64,000 nucleotides of DNA from Bradyrhizobium canariense (GTDB lineage: Bacteria > Pseudomonadota > Alphaproteobacteria > Rhizobiales > Xanthobacteraceae): positions 908,125 to 972,124 of the forward strand of contig NZ_JAFCKJ010000001.1 of NCBI RefSeq assembly GCF_018130465.1, read 5' to 3'. The notes under the pieces were generated by a model. The model saw only the letters and a program-made list of their open reading frames with translations, was not told the DNA's origin and did no database searches. The position numbers and the translations under genes were made by a program. Below, piece after piece: positions 50,286-59,326 of the stretch; the first letter of the stretch is position 1; each line of letters opens with the position of its first letter.

Positions 50286-52802
50286 TCAACCCTTCAGCCC
50301 GGCACGGATCGCAAACGGCTTCAACAGTTCGGCACAGGCGAGATAGACGACGACCAGGAGCGCGATGCCGGCCATCATGATCGGTGGCGGAGTGACAAAG
50401 CCGAACCAGGCACCGACCGGCGTGAAAGGCACCACCATCGCGACCAGCAAGGCGACCAGCGAGGAGGCGGACAGCACCGGATCGGGCCAGTTGCGCCACG
50501 GTCGGCCATTGTTGCGAATGATGAAGATCACGAGGATCTGCGTCGCCATGGATTCGATGAACCAGGCGGTGCGGAATTCCTCCGGCGACGCCTGGAACAG
50601 CATGATGAGGGCGCCGAAGGTCAGGAAGTCGAATACCGAGGACAGCGGCCCCATGATCGCCGCGAAACGCACCAGCCGCGTCATGCTCCAGACCTGCGGC
50701 TGCGCGGTGGCCGCGCGCGAGACCTGGTCGAAGGGAATGCCGAGCTCGGAGAGATCGTAGAGCAGGTTGTTGAGCAGTATCTGCGTCGGCAGCATCGGCA
50801 AGAACGGCAGCGCCATCGAGGCGATCGCCATCGACAGCATGTTGCCGAAATTCGAGCTCGCGCCCATCCGGACATATTTCATGATGTTGGCAAAGGTGCG
50901 TCGGCCCTCTTCGACGCCGTCGGCGACGACTTCGAGATCCGGGGCGAGCAGGATGATGTCGGCGGCGGCCTGCGCCACGCCGGTCGCGCCTTCGACCGAC
51001 AGGCCGATATCGGCGGCCTTCAGCGCCGGAGCGTCGTTGATGCCGTCGCCGAGGAAGCCGACCACCGCGCCGCCGGCCTGAAGCGCCTTCACGATGCGCG
51101 ACTTCTGGTCGGGCGCAAGCCGGCCGTAGGCGTCGGTCGATTGAACCTGGACCGCCAGCGCTTCGTCGCTGAGCTCGGCGATGTCGGCCCCCGATAGTAC
51201 GCGGTCGGCGTTCAGCCCGACCAGGCCGGCGAGCCGCTTCACCACCACCGGATCGTCACCCGATAGGATCTTCAGTGTGATGCCGGTCGCCGCGAGTCGT
51301 GCGATCGCGGCCGCGGCCGTCGGCTTCGGCGGGTCGGCGAAGGCGCAAAAACCTTCGAAGACGAGATCGGTCTCGTCGGCGGTCTCGACCTCGCGCGTTG
51401 CGCCGGTCCACGGGCGCGAGGCGACCGCAATGCTGCGTAGCCCTTCGCTCGCGAGCTCGTGCACGCGAGCGATCGCGCGGGTCCGGGCGCCGTCGTCCAT
51501 CGCGCAGAGCTCGAGCACCGCCTCCGGCGCGCCCTTGACGATGAGCAGCGCGCCTTCGGGACCGGTCGCGAGCACGGATCCCAGCCGCCGCGAAAAGTCG
51601 AACGCCTGCCTGCCGGCCAGCGTCCAGCCCTGCGCGGCATTCGACTGGCCGGCAACCAGCGCCGCGTCGAGCGAGCCGCGATCGCCGCCGAGTTTCGCGG
51701 CGATGGCGCCGAGCCGCGCGGCGCGGGCATCGTCCTTGCCGGCGGCATCGAGGCTCCTGGCCAGCGTGATCTCGGCCGAGGTCAGCGTGCCCGTCTTGTC
51801 CGTGCACAAGACGGTCATGGCGCCGAGATCGTGGATCGCCGCGAGGCGCTTGACGATCACCTTGCGGCCGGCCATGCGCAGCGCGCCGCGCGACAGCGTC
51901 ACCGTCGTGATCATCGGCAGCAGTTCCGGCGTCAGCCCGACCGCGAGCGCGACGGCAAACAGCAGCGAGTCCATCACGGGGCGGCCGAACACCACGCGGA
52001 CGGTGAGCACGACCAGCACCAACGCGAGCGTGGCGCGCGCGACCACGAGGCCGAATTCGCGCAAGTCGCGCTCGAACGGTGAAGGCGTCTGGGCCTCGGC
52101 AAGCGCGGAGGCCGCCGCTCCGAACACTGTATCGCGTCCGGTGTACACGACGAGCGCAATCGCCTCGCCGGTTTGCGCCACCGCGCCGCGAAACAGCGCA
52201 TTCGACGTGTCGTCGGGACCGGCGCATTGTCCGGCGCGCTTCTGCACCGGGTAGGGCTCGCCGGTCAGCGCCGCTTCGCCGGCGGTGAACGCCGTACTCT
52301 GAAGGATCAGCGCATCCGCCGGGATGATGTCGCCGGCGCGAACGCGCAGGATATCGCCGGGGACGACCTGCTCGACGTCGACCTGGCCGAACGCGCCATC
52401 GCGCTTGACCTCGGCCTTCAGCGCCACCGAGCGTCGGAGGACGTCCGCGGCGCGGATCGCGTGACCTTCCTGGATGGTATCGAGCCCGATCGAGAGCGTC
52501 AGGATCAGCACGATGATGAGCCCGCCGATCTCATCGCCGGTGAGCATCGAGACGATGCCGGCAACCAAAAGGATCAGCGACAGGGGCTCCAGCAGGCGGC
52601 GGAGCACCGCGTGCATCGCGCCCTCGGTGCGGGGCGCGGCGTCGCTGTTCGGCCCGCAGCGTGCGAGGCGCCCGGAGGCGTCCGCCGCAGCCAAACCTGT
52701 GAGGCCGCAACCCAGTCGTTTGCAGAGCTGATCGGGTGAAAGACGCCAGAAGTGGTTGTCGGCGTGCGCTGGACTGTCCGACAAGCGAGGCCCCCGATTC
52801 AA
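50286..52802 (-). CDS. mgtA: Magnesium-transporting P-type ATPase, MgtA/MgtB type
   Basis: This protein of about 838 residues imports Mg2+ with ATP (P-type class IIIB). Features: the N-terminal cation-ATPase segment (FWRLSPDQLCKRLGCGLTGL), the actuator motif LTGEPYPV, the phosphorylation site CTDKTGTLTSAEI, the hinge GDGINDAPALKAADIGLSVE, and a C-terminal domain with six helices including TAWFIESMATQILVIFIIR. The conserved Asn-Asn-LLYDLSELGIPFDQV block is characteristic of MgtA. No ATG precedes the conserved N-terminus: the start must be TTG, at 52802 or at 52784, the second having CGGGGG upstream. Magnesium limitation is the expected inducer. Confidence 0.93.
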   Translation of the reverse strand: MNRGPRLSDSPAHADNHFWRLSPDQLCKRLGCGLTGLAAADASGRLARCGPNSDAAPRTEGAMHAVLRRLLEPLSLILLVAGIVSMLTGDEIGGLIIVLILTLSIGLDTIQEGHAIRAADVLRRSVALKAEVKRDGAFGQVDVEQVVPGDILRVRAGDIIPADALILQSTAFTAGEAALTGEPYPVQKRAGQCAGPDDTSNALFRGAVAQTGEAIALVVYTGRDTVFGAAASALAEAQTPSPFERDLREFGLVVARATLALVLVVLTVRVVFGRPVMDSLLFAVALAVGLTPELLPMITTVTLSRGALRMAGRKVIVKRLAAIHDLGAMTVLCTDKTGTLTSAEITLARSLDAAGKDDARAARLGAIAAKLGGDRGSLDAALVAGQSNAAQGWTLAGRQAFDFSRRLGSVLATGPEGALLIVKGAPEAVLELCAMDDGARTRAIARVHELASEGLRSIAVASRPWTGATREVETADETDLVFEGFCAFADPPKPTAAAAIARLAATGITLKILSGDDPVVVKRLAGLVGLNADRVLSGADIAELSDEALAVQVQSTDAYGRLAPDQKSRIVKALQAGGAVVGFLGDGINDAPALKAADIGLSVEGATGVAQAAADIILLAPDLEVVADGVEEGRRTFANIMKYVRMGASSNFGNMLSMAIASMALPFLPMLPTQILLNNLLYDLSELGIPFDQVSRAATAQPQVWSMTRLVRFAAIMGPLSSVFDFLTFGALIMLFQASPEEFRTAWFIESMATQILVIFIIRNNGRPWRNWPDPVLSASSLVALLVAMVVPFTPVGAWFGFVTPPPIMMAGIALLVVVYLACAELLKPFAIRAGLKG

Positions 52803-53190
52803 AGTATCTCGTCAGGCAAATGCCTCGAAATTCGGCGTAACCCGTTGACCTACCGCAATCTGAAATGCCGAGGGTGCCCTGGCTTCGTCGGCGTCTGCCG
52901 ACTGAAACGAGGTGCCGCAGGGCATTGACCTCGAACTCGAGCACGGCTGCGACCGCATCATCGAAGTGGTCGACGGCCGCATCCGGGCCTAACGTCGTAG
53001 AGCCCGTCCGACGAAGCGGATTTTTAGGGGATATCAAGGGCTTGGATAGCGCATTGGGCCCCGAAAAAGCCCCGTTCTTGCTTGCTTACAGAGGCTGCAT
53101 CCTTTATCCGGTTGGCTGCCTCGCGTTCGAGCGGCCCCGGCCGTGATTGGGCTGGGCGCATCTAACAGATTGCATAGGGATTACCCGCGA
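52803..53190. other. Intergenic region upstream of mgtA and purA
   Basis: These 388 bases separate the divergent mgtA and purA starts, so they should hold both promoters. They also contain a short plus-strand stretch that reads like the end of an ABC ATPase (52912-52992, listed separately). I see no Mg-responsive leader or terminator hairpin that I can support. Confidence 0.45.
52912..52992 (+). pseudogene. Possible remnant of an ABC ATPase C-terminus
   Basis: Reading from 52912, 26 codons spell VPQGIDLELEHGCDRIIEVV then DGRIRA and a TAA. The pattern CDRIIEVVDGRI is what is found at the end of LolD/MacB-like ABC ATPases, just after the H-loop. Upstream, the same frame has no ATPase text. It may be a fragment left by deletion, or chance. 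It lies in the mgtA/purA gap. Confidence 0.4.
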
Positions 53191-54483
53191 ATGGCCAATG
53201 TTGTCGTCGTCGGCGCCCAGTGGGGCGACGAAGGAAAGGGCAAGATCGTCGACTGGTTGTCGGAGCAGGCGGACATCGTCGTCCGTTTCCAGGGCGGCCA
53301 TAACGCCGGCCATACGCTGGTGATCAACGGCAAGACCTACAAGCTCGCGCTGCTGCCCTCCGGCGTGCTGCGCGAACACAAGCTGTCGGTGATCGGCAAC
53401 GGCGTGGTGTTCGATCCCGCCGCCTTCCTCGATGAGGTCACCAAGCTGCGTGCACAGGGCGTCGCCATCAGCCCGGAAAACTTGCGCGTCGCCGAGAACG
53501 TCACCTTGATCCTGCCGCTGCACCGTGAGCTCGACGCGCTGCGTGAATCTTCCAATGCCGCGACCGCGATCGGCACCACCCGCCGCGGCATCGGCCCGGC
53601 CTATGAGGACAAGGTCGGCCGCCGCGCCATCCGCCTGATGGACCTCGCCGATCTCGATACGCTCCCGCACAAGATCGACCGCCTGCTGGCGCATCACAAC
53701 GCGCTACGCCGCGGCCTCAATCTGCCGGAATTCGACCGCAAGGAAATCCTGAAGGAATTGAGCGCGTTCGCGCCGCAGCTGCTGCCCTATGCCGAGACGG
53801 TGTGGCGGTTGCTCGACATCAAGCGCCGCGAAGGCAAGCGCATGCTGTTCGAAGGCGCGCAAGGCGCGCTGCTCGACGTCGACCACGGGACCTATCCCTA
53901 CGTCACCTCGTCCAACACGGTGGCGGCGCAGGCCGCGACCGGCTCGGGCCTCGGACCCGGCGCGGTCGGCTATGTGCTCGGCCTCTGCAAGGCCTACACG
54001 ACCCGCGTCGGTCAGGGCCCGTTCCCGACCGAGCAGGACAACGAGACCGGCCGCAAGATCGGCGAGCGCGGCCGCGAGTTCGGCACCAATACCGGACGGC
54101 CCCGCCGCTGCGGCTGGTTCGATGCAGTTCTGGTTCGCCAGGCGGTCCGGACCTGCGGCATCAACGGTCTGGCGCTGACCAAGCTCGACATCCTCGACGG
54201 CTTCGATTCGATCGAGGTCTGTACCGGCTACAGGCTGGACGGCAAGGAGATCGACCATTTCCCGGCGGGCGAGGGCGCCCAGGCCCGGGTCGAGCCGATC
54301 TACGAGACCATCGAGGGCTGGAAGGAGCCGACCGCCAATGCGCGCTCCTGGGCCGACCTGCCGGCCCAGGCCATCAAATATGTCCGGCGGATCGAGGAAT
54401 TGGTTGGCTGCCCGGTGGCGCTGCTTTCCACCAGCCCCGAACGCGAGGATACTATCCTGGTGCAAAATCCGTTTGAGGCTTAA
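53191..54483 (+). CDS. purA: Adenylosuccinate synthetase
   Basis: This 430-residue enzyme joins IMP and aspartate with GTP in AMP synthesis. The P-loop [14 protein letters not shown] is at residues 8-21, followed by [29 protein letters not shown] (in parts), the IMP loop [19 protein letters not shown] and the end [15 protein letters not shown]. The ATG at 53191 (MANVVVVG) fits the family start; the frame extends to 53143 without a ribosome site. It precedes the Pro-rich membrane protein by 37 bases, a neighbourhood also seen in other Rhizobiales. Confidence 0.97.
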   Translation: MANVVVVGAQWGDEGKGKIVDWLSEQADIVVRFQGGHNAGHTLVINGKTYKLALLPSGVLREHKLSVIGNGVVFDPAAFLDEVTKLRAQGVAISPENLRVAENVTLILPLHRELDALRESSNAATAIGTTRRGIGPAYEDKVGRRAIRLMDLADLDTLPHKIDRLLAHHNALRRGLNLPEFDRKEILKELSAFAPQLLPYAETVWRLLDIKRREGKRMLFEGAQGALLDVDHGTYPYVTSSNTVAAQAATGSGLGPGAVGYVLGLCKAYTTRVGQGPFPTEQDNETGRKIGERGREFGTNTGRPRRCGWFDAVLVRQAVRTCGINGLALTKLDILDGFDSIEVCTGYRLDGKEIDHFPAGEGAQARVEPIYETIEGWKEPTANARSWADLPAQAIKYVRRIEELVGCPVALLSTSPEREDTILVQNPFEA

Positions 54484-54520
54484 CGATATCTTACCGGGAC
54501 GCGCGTATAATTGAGTAGAA

Positions 54521-56146
54521 ATGGCTGATTACTATCCGCTGATCGCCCGCGCTATTGCCGCCCTGGACCCCAACGCTCCCGGCGAGAGCCGTCGCGCGCT
54601 CTACGAGCGGGCGCGCACGGCGCTGATCGCGCAGCTCCGCAGCGTGCAGCCGCCGCTCTCCGAATCCGAGATCACCCGCGAGCGGCTCTCCCTGGAAGAG
54701 GCCGTCCGCAAGGTCGAATCGGAGGCTGCCCAGCGTGCCCGCGAGGCCTCGCGCCCCGGTGGCGGCGCTCGCAGCAGCGGCAGTGGCGATGCCTTCCGCC
54801 GCGCCAGCACCCGCGCCACCGAGGGTAACTCGCCCGCGCCCCAAACCGCTGCCCCGCCGCGCACCCGTCCGGCACCGCCGCCGCCGCGCGCCGACCGGCC
54901 CTCCTTCAACGTCGATGACCAGGGTGACGCCCCGCGTGCGCCGCGGGCTCCGCGTTTCGACGCGCCGCGCCAGCCGGGTCCGTCGGCACCGCCGGCGATG
55001 CCGGAGCCTCCGCCGGCCGGACGCGATCGCGCCAGTGGGCGCCGTCCGCCGGACATGGGACCTCCGCCGCCGCTGCCGCCGGCACCGGGCGTGCGCGGCT
55101 TCCGCGACATCACGGCCGACGCCAACGATCTCGGCGGCGCCGCCGCGCAGGCCAACCGTGCCGCGCGCCGCACCTACGCCAACGTGCCCTCGCCCTCGCC
55201 GGAATTCGACCGGCTCGAGCCGAGCCTGGAGAATCGCGCCGCCGGGGCGGACGCGCCCTACTCCTACGACGAATCGATCGAGGAAGCCGAGCGCTACGCG
55301 CCCCAGTCGCAGCCGCCGTCGCCGCGTCCGCACATCCCCGTTCTCGACCGCGACACCAGGAAGAAGCGCGCCCGCACCGGCTCCGTCTTTCCGTTCAAGA
55401 GCGCAATCGCCGTCGGCATCGTGCTGATCCTGGTCGGTGCCGGCATCCTCTGGGGCAAGCAACTGGTCCAGACCGCGAGCAACCTGTTCAAGTCTTCGCC
55501 GACGCAGGTGGTGGAGGCGCCGAAGGATCCGTCTCAACCGCAGAGCAAGCCCAAGATTCCGGATCGCGTCGGCCAGCCCTCGGCCAGCGACCAACCGGTC
55601 GCGCCGGTGGCGCAGAAGGTCGTGCTCTATGACGAGGATCCGTCCGATCCGAAGGGCAAGCAATATGTCGGCTCGGTGGTGTGGCGGCTCGAGCCGATCA
55701 AGGCGTCCGGCAACCAGAAGGCCGACGTCGCCGTGCGCGCCGACATCGAGATCCCCGACCGCAAGTTCAAGATGACGATGTCGTTCCGTCGCAACACCGA
55801 CTCGTCGCTGCCGGCGAGCCACACCGCGGAATTGACCTTCATCCTGCCGCAGGATTTCCCGGGCGGCAGCGTTTCCAACGTGCCCGGCATTTTGATGAAG
55901 TCGAACGAGCAGGCCCGCGGCACGCCGCTCGCAGGGCTCGCGGTCAAGGTCACCGACGGCTTCTTCCTGGTCGGCCTCTCCAACGTCGATGCCGACCGCA
56001 GCCGCAACGTCCAGCTCCTGAAGGAGCGCTCCTGGTTCGACGTGCCCCTGGTCTACGCCAACCAGCGCCGCGCCATCATCGCCATCGAGAAGGGCGCTCC
56101 CGGCGAGCGCGCCTTCAACGACGCGTTCGCGCAGTGGGGCGATTAG
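54521..56146 (+). CDS. Pro-rich single-pass membrane protein downstream of purA
   Basis: This 541-residue protein has a short helical N-terminal domain (ADYYPLIARAIAALDPNAPG to about residue 75), a very Pro/Arg/Ala-rich disordered middle (residues about 75-285), one membrane helix (FKSAIAVGIVLILVGAGILWG near 292-312) and a C-terminal periplasmic domain of about 180 residues (KVVLYDEDPSDPKGKQYVGS, VWRLEP, ADIEIPDRKFKMTMSFRRN in parts). Its function is unknown. The N-terminal domain is cytoplasmic. The ATG at 54521 has a weak ribosome site (GAGTAGAA). It is probably co-transcribed with purA. Confidence 0.87.
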   Translation: MADYYPLIARAIAALDPNAPGESRRALYERARTALIAQLRSVQPPLSESEITRERLSLEEAVRKVESEAAQRAREASRPGGGARSSGSGDAFRRASTRATEGNSPAPQTAAPPRTRPAPPPPRADRPSFNVDDQGDAPRAPRAPRFDAPRQPGPSAPPAMPEPPPAGRDRASGRRPPDMGPPPPLPPAPGVRGFRDITADANDLGGAAAQANRAARRTYANVPSPSPEFDRLEPSLENRAAGADAPYSYDESIEEAERYAPQSQPPSPRPHIPVLDRDTRKKRARTGSVFPFKSAIAVGIVLILVGAGILWGKQLVQTASNLFKSSPTQVVEAPKDPSQPQSKPKIPDRVGQPSASDQPVAPVAQKVVLYDEDPSDPKGKQYVGSVVWRLEPIKASGNQKADVAVRADIEIPDRKFKMTMSFRRNTDSSLPASHTAELTFILPQDFPGGSVSNVPGILMKSNEQARGTPLAGLAVKVTDGFFLVGLSNVDADRSRNVQLLKERSWFDVPLVYANQRRAIIAIEKGAPGERAFNDAFAQWGD

Positions 56147-56219
56147 GGTAGCTCATGTTCACCTCTCTTCCGGGGAGGTGAGCTGCCCTCTCGACGATCC
56201 AACCGAAATTGAACCGTGC

Positions 56220-56495
56220 CTATTGCGCGGCAGCTTCCCGCTTGCGCGATCCTGTCGCGGCTGCGGCCTCGCGGTCCATCACGGCGCGACAGCCGGGGCT
56301 GACCTGAGCCTTTTTCTGCACCATGCAGGCCCTGATCCTGGGGATGTCGGGGATCTCGCTCGAGCACAGCCGCATGGCATCGCCGGAGCACATCTGCTGC
56401 GCTTCGGACGAGAAGGCGAGGCCGGGCGATGTCTGGAATGCGACGGCTGCGGTTGTGACGGCGAAGAGAGTTGCGATCGTCTGGTAGCGTGTCAT
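56220..56495 (-). CDS. Small secreted Cys-repeat protein
   Basis: This 91-residue protein has a signal peptide (TIATLFAVTTAAVAFQTSPGLAF) and four cysteines with the pattern MCSGDAMRLCSSEIPDIPRIRACM...SPGCRAVM, like one copy of the Cys-rich (GLG1-type) repeat of bacterial proteins. The spacing suggests two disulphides. I chose the ATG at 56495 (MTRYQTIATL). A paralogue is at 57020-57265. Function unknown; periplasmic or outer location likely. Confidence 0.78.
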   Translation of the reverse strand: MTRYQTIATLFAVTTAAVAFQTSPGLAFSSEAQQMCSGDAMRLCSSEIPDIPRIRACMVQKKAQVSPGCRAVMDREAAAATGSRKREAAAQ

Positions 56496-56787
56496 GCGGA
56501 ATGCGTCCCCGAGTTCCGTGGGCTTGAGCCACTTGGTTTTGGGGCGCCGCACGCGGCTTGATCTGCCGCATGTCACAGCCTTCACGCCGGGATCTCAATC
56601 CCGCATGTGGTCGCTCGATCTCTCGTGATGTTCGAATCGAAAAGTGCTGCGCCGCCCGAGCCAAGTATGCGCCATTGTCGCGCGGCCGCAATGGCAAGCA
56701 GAAATCAATTCGCAATTGTTGCGCGCACGTCACGCACAATGCGGGCGCGCCCGATCAGATCAACCGATCGGAGGATACGCACGCTGG

Positions 56788-56982
56788 TTACGCGTCGCCC
56801 GCGCCGAGCGCTGCGTGTTCCTCGACAGCCGTAACGCCCTTTGCCGTGAGCTCGAACAGATCGCCGTCCTTCATCACGTATCCGTCGGCGATCAGTTGTC
56901 CCACCTTGCCTTGCCGATCATCGGCGAAGGCGAACGATTGGCTGATGTCCCTGAGGATCGAGAGCTGTTCGTCGCGCAACAT
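56788..56982 (-). CDS. Small winged-helix-like protein
   Basis: This 64-residue protein reads LRDEQLSILRDISQSFAFADD, then GKVGQLIADGYVMKDGDLFELTAKGVTAV (in parts). The pattern of helices followed by a beta hairpin (GDLFELTAKG) looks like a small winged helix, such as the end of MarR-type or phage proteins. The ATG at 56982 follows CGGAGAGTGAAGCC. Its neighbours are the two Cys-repeat proteins. I do not assign a function. Confidence 0.62.
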   Translation of the reverse strand: MLRDEQLSILRDISQSFAFADDRQGKVGQLIADGYVMKDGDLFELTAKGVTAVEEHAALGAGDA

Positions 56983-57019
56983 GGCTTCACTCTCCGTTCG
57001 CCGGGGATGGTTCCGGTCC

Positions 57020-57265
57020 TCACATGCCGTGGCTCTCAAACACCTTGCTGCAAGACCGCGACAGTTTTGCCCGGTTGGCTTGCAGGCAACCCTGCACCGC
57101 ACCGTCATTGCCGAGGTCCTTGCGACACAGCCGCGAGGCATCGCGCGAGCAGGCTTGCTGTTCCTGCGAGCTGCCCATGTGGCCCTGCGCGCGAGCAGGC
57201 AGGCTCGACAGGCCGGTCAGGGCCGTCAGCGCGATCGTCGCCAGGAAGAACAATTTGCGGGACAT
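57020..57265 (-). CDS. Small secreted Cys-repeat protein (paralogue)
   Basis: This 81-residue protein has a signal peptide (KLFFLATIALTALTGLSSLPARA) and the same four-Cys arrangement as the protein at 56220-56495: ACSRDASRLCRKDLGNDGAVQGC...LSRSCSKVF. The spacing is C-x6-C-x11-C-x10-C here against C-x6-C-x11-C-x10-C in the paralogue. The ATG at 57265 (MSRKLFFL) fits the signal. The pair flanks a small winged-helix-like gene on the same strand. Confidence 0.77.
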   Translation of the reverse strand: MSRKLFFLATIALTALTGLSSLPARAQGHMGSSQEQQACSRDASRLCRKDLGNDGAVQGCLQANRAKLSRSCSKVFESHGM

Positions 57266-57410
57266 CGGCGGCTCCAAATCTGACAGGTGAGTTTCAAGTC
57301 CTGTCTGAACTCGTCGATGTGCCGCTTGTTCCCTAAAGGCCGAGCCGCACCCGCCGCTATTCAAGGTTCCCGTGACGCTGCTATAACGGGGCGAAGGATG
57401 AGGGTGCCTG

Positions 57411-57836
57411 ATGAAACGCTATCTCGTGTTTGCGCTGGTTGGCCCGTTCGTGGGCGGGTTCCTGCTGCTGCTGACGACGACTTATCAGTCCGGCTATTGG
57501 ACCCAGACCAGTCTTGGCGAGGTCGGCAAGCTGTTCGCAGTGTTCTTCAAATCCCTGCAATACAGCTATCTGTTCGGCTTCCTGCCCTCGCTGATGATCG
57601 GTGCGGTCGACGACATCCTGGTCCACATCCGCCGGATCGGCCCGGTGCTGCGGATGCTGCTGGTCGGCGTGTTCGCCTTCATCCTGGCCTCGCTGACCTA
57701 CAGCTCGCGCGGGCCGGACTCGGGCGCGGTGCAGTTCATCCTGTACGGCCTCGTCGGCTTCGTGCCGGCGGTGATTTCATCCTGGCTCGTGCATCGATAT
57801 GTCGAGGAGCCGCTGCCGGCGGCAGCACCGACGTGA
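57411..57836 (+). CDS. Small membrane protein (DUF5413-like)
   Basis: This 141-residue protein has four membrane helices: LVFALVGPFVGGFLLLLTTTY, SLQYSYLFGFLPSLMIGAVDDIL (in parts), VLRMLLVGVFAFILASLTYSS and FILYGLVGFVPAVISSWLVHR. It resembles DUF5413 proteins. Function unknown. The ATG at 57411 follows GGATGAGGGTGCCTG. It is 67 bases before the DUF4112 gene on the same strand, so co-transcription is likely. Confidence 0.78.
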   Translation: MKRYLVFALVGPFVGGFLLLLTTTYQSGYWTQTSLGEVGKLFAVFFKSLQYSYLFGFLPSLMIGAVDDILVHIRRIGPVLRMLLVGVFAFILASLTYSSRGPDSGAVQFILYGLVGFVPAVISSWLVHRYVEEPLPAAAPT

Positions 57837-57903
57837 GGGCGCGTCGTTCGGGCGCGGCGCAGCAACCTCCGCCGCGCTGGCGCGTTCTCCAGGGGCCATG
57901 ACC

Positions 57904-58455
57904 ATGTCCGATGACGATATTATTGCCCCGCGCCGATCCCGTCCGGGAAACCGCTCGGGTGCGGCCTCTTCGGGCACCGAGGCGCGCGGGCCGATCATCG
58001 ATCAGGACGGTCGCGAGATCCGGCCCGAAACGCTGGAGCAGGGCTTTCGCGAGTTTCGCTTCGAGTTCGGGAAGGACAGTCCCTTCGCTGGCAACCCGTT
58101 CGGCAATCTGACGCGCGAGCAGCGGATCGCGCGGATCGAGGCGATCGCAAAGCTGCTCGACATCGCCTTCGTCCTGCCCGGAACCAATATCCGCTATGGC
58201 ATCGACGGGTTGATCGGACTGATCCCCATCGTCGGCGACATCATCACCACCGCGATTTCGCTCTGGCTGGTGCGAGAGGCGAGGGCGCTCGGGGCGCCCT
58301 GGTACATCACCGCGCGCATGCTCGGCAATGTCGCCGTCGACGGCGTGATCGGCATGGTGCCGTTGGCGGGCGACGCCTTCGACGTCATGTTCCGTGCCAA
58401 CATGCGCAACGTGCGCCTGCTACGCCGCTGGCTCGACAAGCAGCCGCGCATCTGA
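57904..58455 (+). CDS. DUF4112-family protein
   Basis: This 183-residue protein has a polar N-terminal part (to about residue 70) and a DUF4112 domain: IARIEAIAKLLDIAFVLPGT, YGIDGLIGLIPIVGDIITTAISLWLV (in parts), NVAVDGVIGMVPLAGDAFDVMFRAN (in parts). The two hydrophobic hairpins with Gly-Asp are characteristic. Function unknown; the domain is likely to be membrane-associated. I chose the ATG at 57904, because GGGG lies at good spacing; ATG 57898 is nearly as good. Confidence 0.86.
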   Translation: MSDDDIIAPRRSRPGNRSGAASSGTEARGPIIDQDGREIRPETLEQGFREFRFEFGKDSPFAGNPFGNLTREQRIARIEAIAKLLDIAFVLPGTNIRYGIDGLIGLIPIVGDIITTAISLWLVREARALGAPWYITARMLGNVAVDGVIGMVPLAGDAFDVMFRANMRNVRLLRRWLDKQPRI

Positions 58456-58483
58456 CACGCCCCAAAATGACTCCCCAAAACGC

Positions 58484-58514
58484 AAAAAGCGCGACGGCCT
58501 TTCGGCCATCGCGC
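58484..58514 (-). terminator. Rho-independent terminator of the gene at 58547
   Basis: On the minus strand GCGCGATGGCC pairs with GGCCGTCGCGC (one G.U pair) around a four-base loop, followed by TTTTT. It begins 33 bases after the stop of the gene at 58547-58840. The same stem may act on plus-strand transcripts of the DUF4112 gene, but there is no T-run on that side. Confidence 0.75.
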
Positions 58515-58546
58515 CTTCGGCGCACATCGCAGCGCTTTACGAAAAC

Positions 58547-58840
58547 TTATGCCGCGTCGGCGGCGTCGGTGCTGGTCTCCACCGGCTTGCGGTGACGGGG
58601 CAGCGGGAAGGCCTCGCTCTCGTAGAGCGAGCGGATGCCGTTCTGGTCGAAGCGCGCTTCCTCGACCTGGAGATAGGCGCCGTTCAGCGAGTCCGTCGGC
58701 AACTGCTCCATCGCGAACTGGACGGCCTCGGCCGCGGTGCCGAACCGCCGATAGGTGAAGCCCGCGCGCTTCTTCTTGCGGATCGCGGCGGGGAAGAGTT
58801 CGGCGGAGGTGTTGAAGTTGAACGGACGCAGTGGACGCAT
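58547..58840 (-). CDS. Small conserved-looking protein of unknown function
   Basis: This 97-residue protein reads [18 protein letters not shown], then [27 protein letters not shown] (in parts), [18 protein letters not shown] and [14 protein letters not shown]. There is no signal or membrane helix. I do not recognise the family, but codon use and a ribosome site (GAGGTCTTTGACC) support a real gene. The ATG at 58840 is chosen over a TTG two codons upstream. The terminator at 58484 follows. Confidence 0.72.
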   Translation of the reverse strand: MRPLRPFNFNTSAELFPAAIRKKKRAGFTYRRFGTAAEAVQFAMEQLPTDSLNGAYLQVEEARFDQNGIRSLYESEAFPLPRHRKPVETSTDAADAA

Positions 58841-59053
58841 GGTCAAAGACCTCGTGATCTCTCTGGGGCTTTAAGCGCGTGGGGTTTGGACGGGCGAGGG
58901 CCACCATCAGGCGGGCCCGCCGCACATGTCATTTTCGTCCTCTAATATAGTCCGTTTTGACAAAATTGCGACCCCTGCGATGCGAGATGATGAATCCACG
59001 CATGGCAGCTCCGCAACTCGGAAAGTTGCAATAATATCAATAGCTTGAATGGT

Positions 59054-59218
59054 TTACAGCTTACCAAGGAGCAGCAGCACGAGCAGCACCACAAGGACGA
59101 GGCCGCCGATCCCCATGCCGGAATGGCCCATTCCGTAGCCGTAGCCACCGAAGCGGCCCGACAGGCCGCCGAGGAGATAAATGATCACCAGGATGATCAG
59201 GATGGTCCCAAGCGTCAT
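59054..59218 (-). CDS. Small DUF3309-like membrane protein
   Basis: This 54-residue protein has two membrane helices around a Gly/Tyr-rich turn: TLGTILIILVIIYLLGGLSG, then GGYGYGMGHSGMGIGG, then LVLVVLLVLLLLGKL. This layout is that of DUF3309 proteins. The ATG at 59218 follows GGGAGGATGCC, an excellent ribosome site. It precedes no obvious partner; msrB lies upstream on the same strand (108 bases). Confidence 0.82.
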   Translation of the reverse strand: MTLGTILIILVIIYLLGGLSGRFGGYGYGMGHSGMGIGGLVLVVLLVLLLLGKL

Positions 59219-59326
59219 GGCATCCTCCCTGGCGGCCGCCGCAACGTCATGGTCGGCCGCACCACTAGGGAAGAAAAGCACATCGCGCCGCCCGGTTCCA
59301 TGTCGGAACCAGGCGACTCGCAAGGT

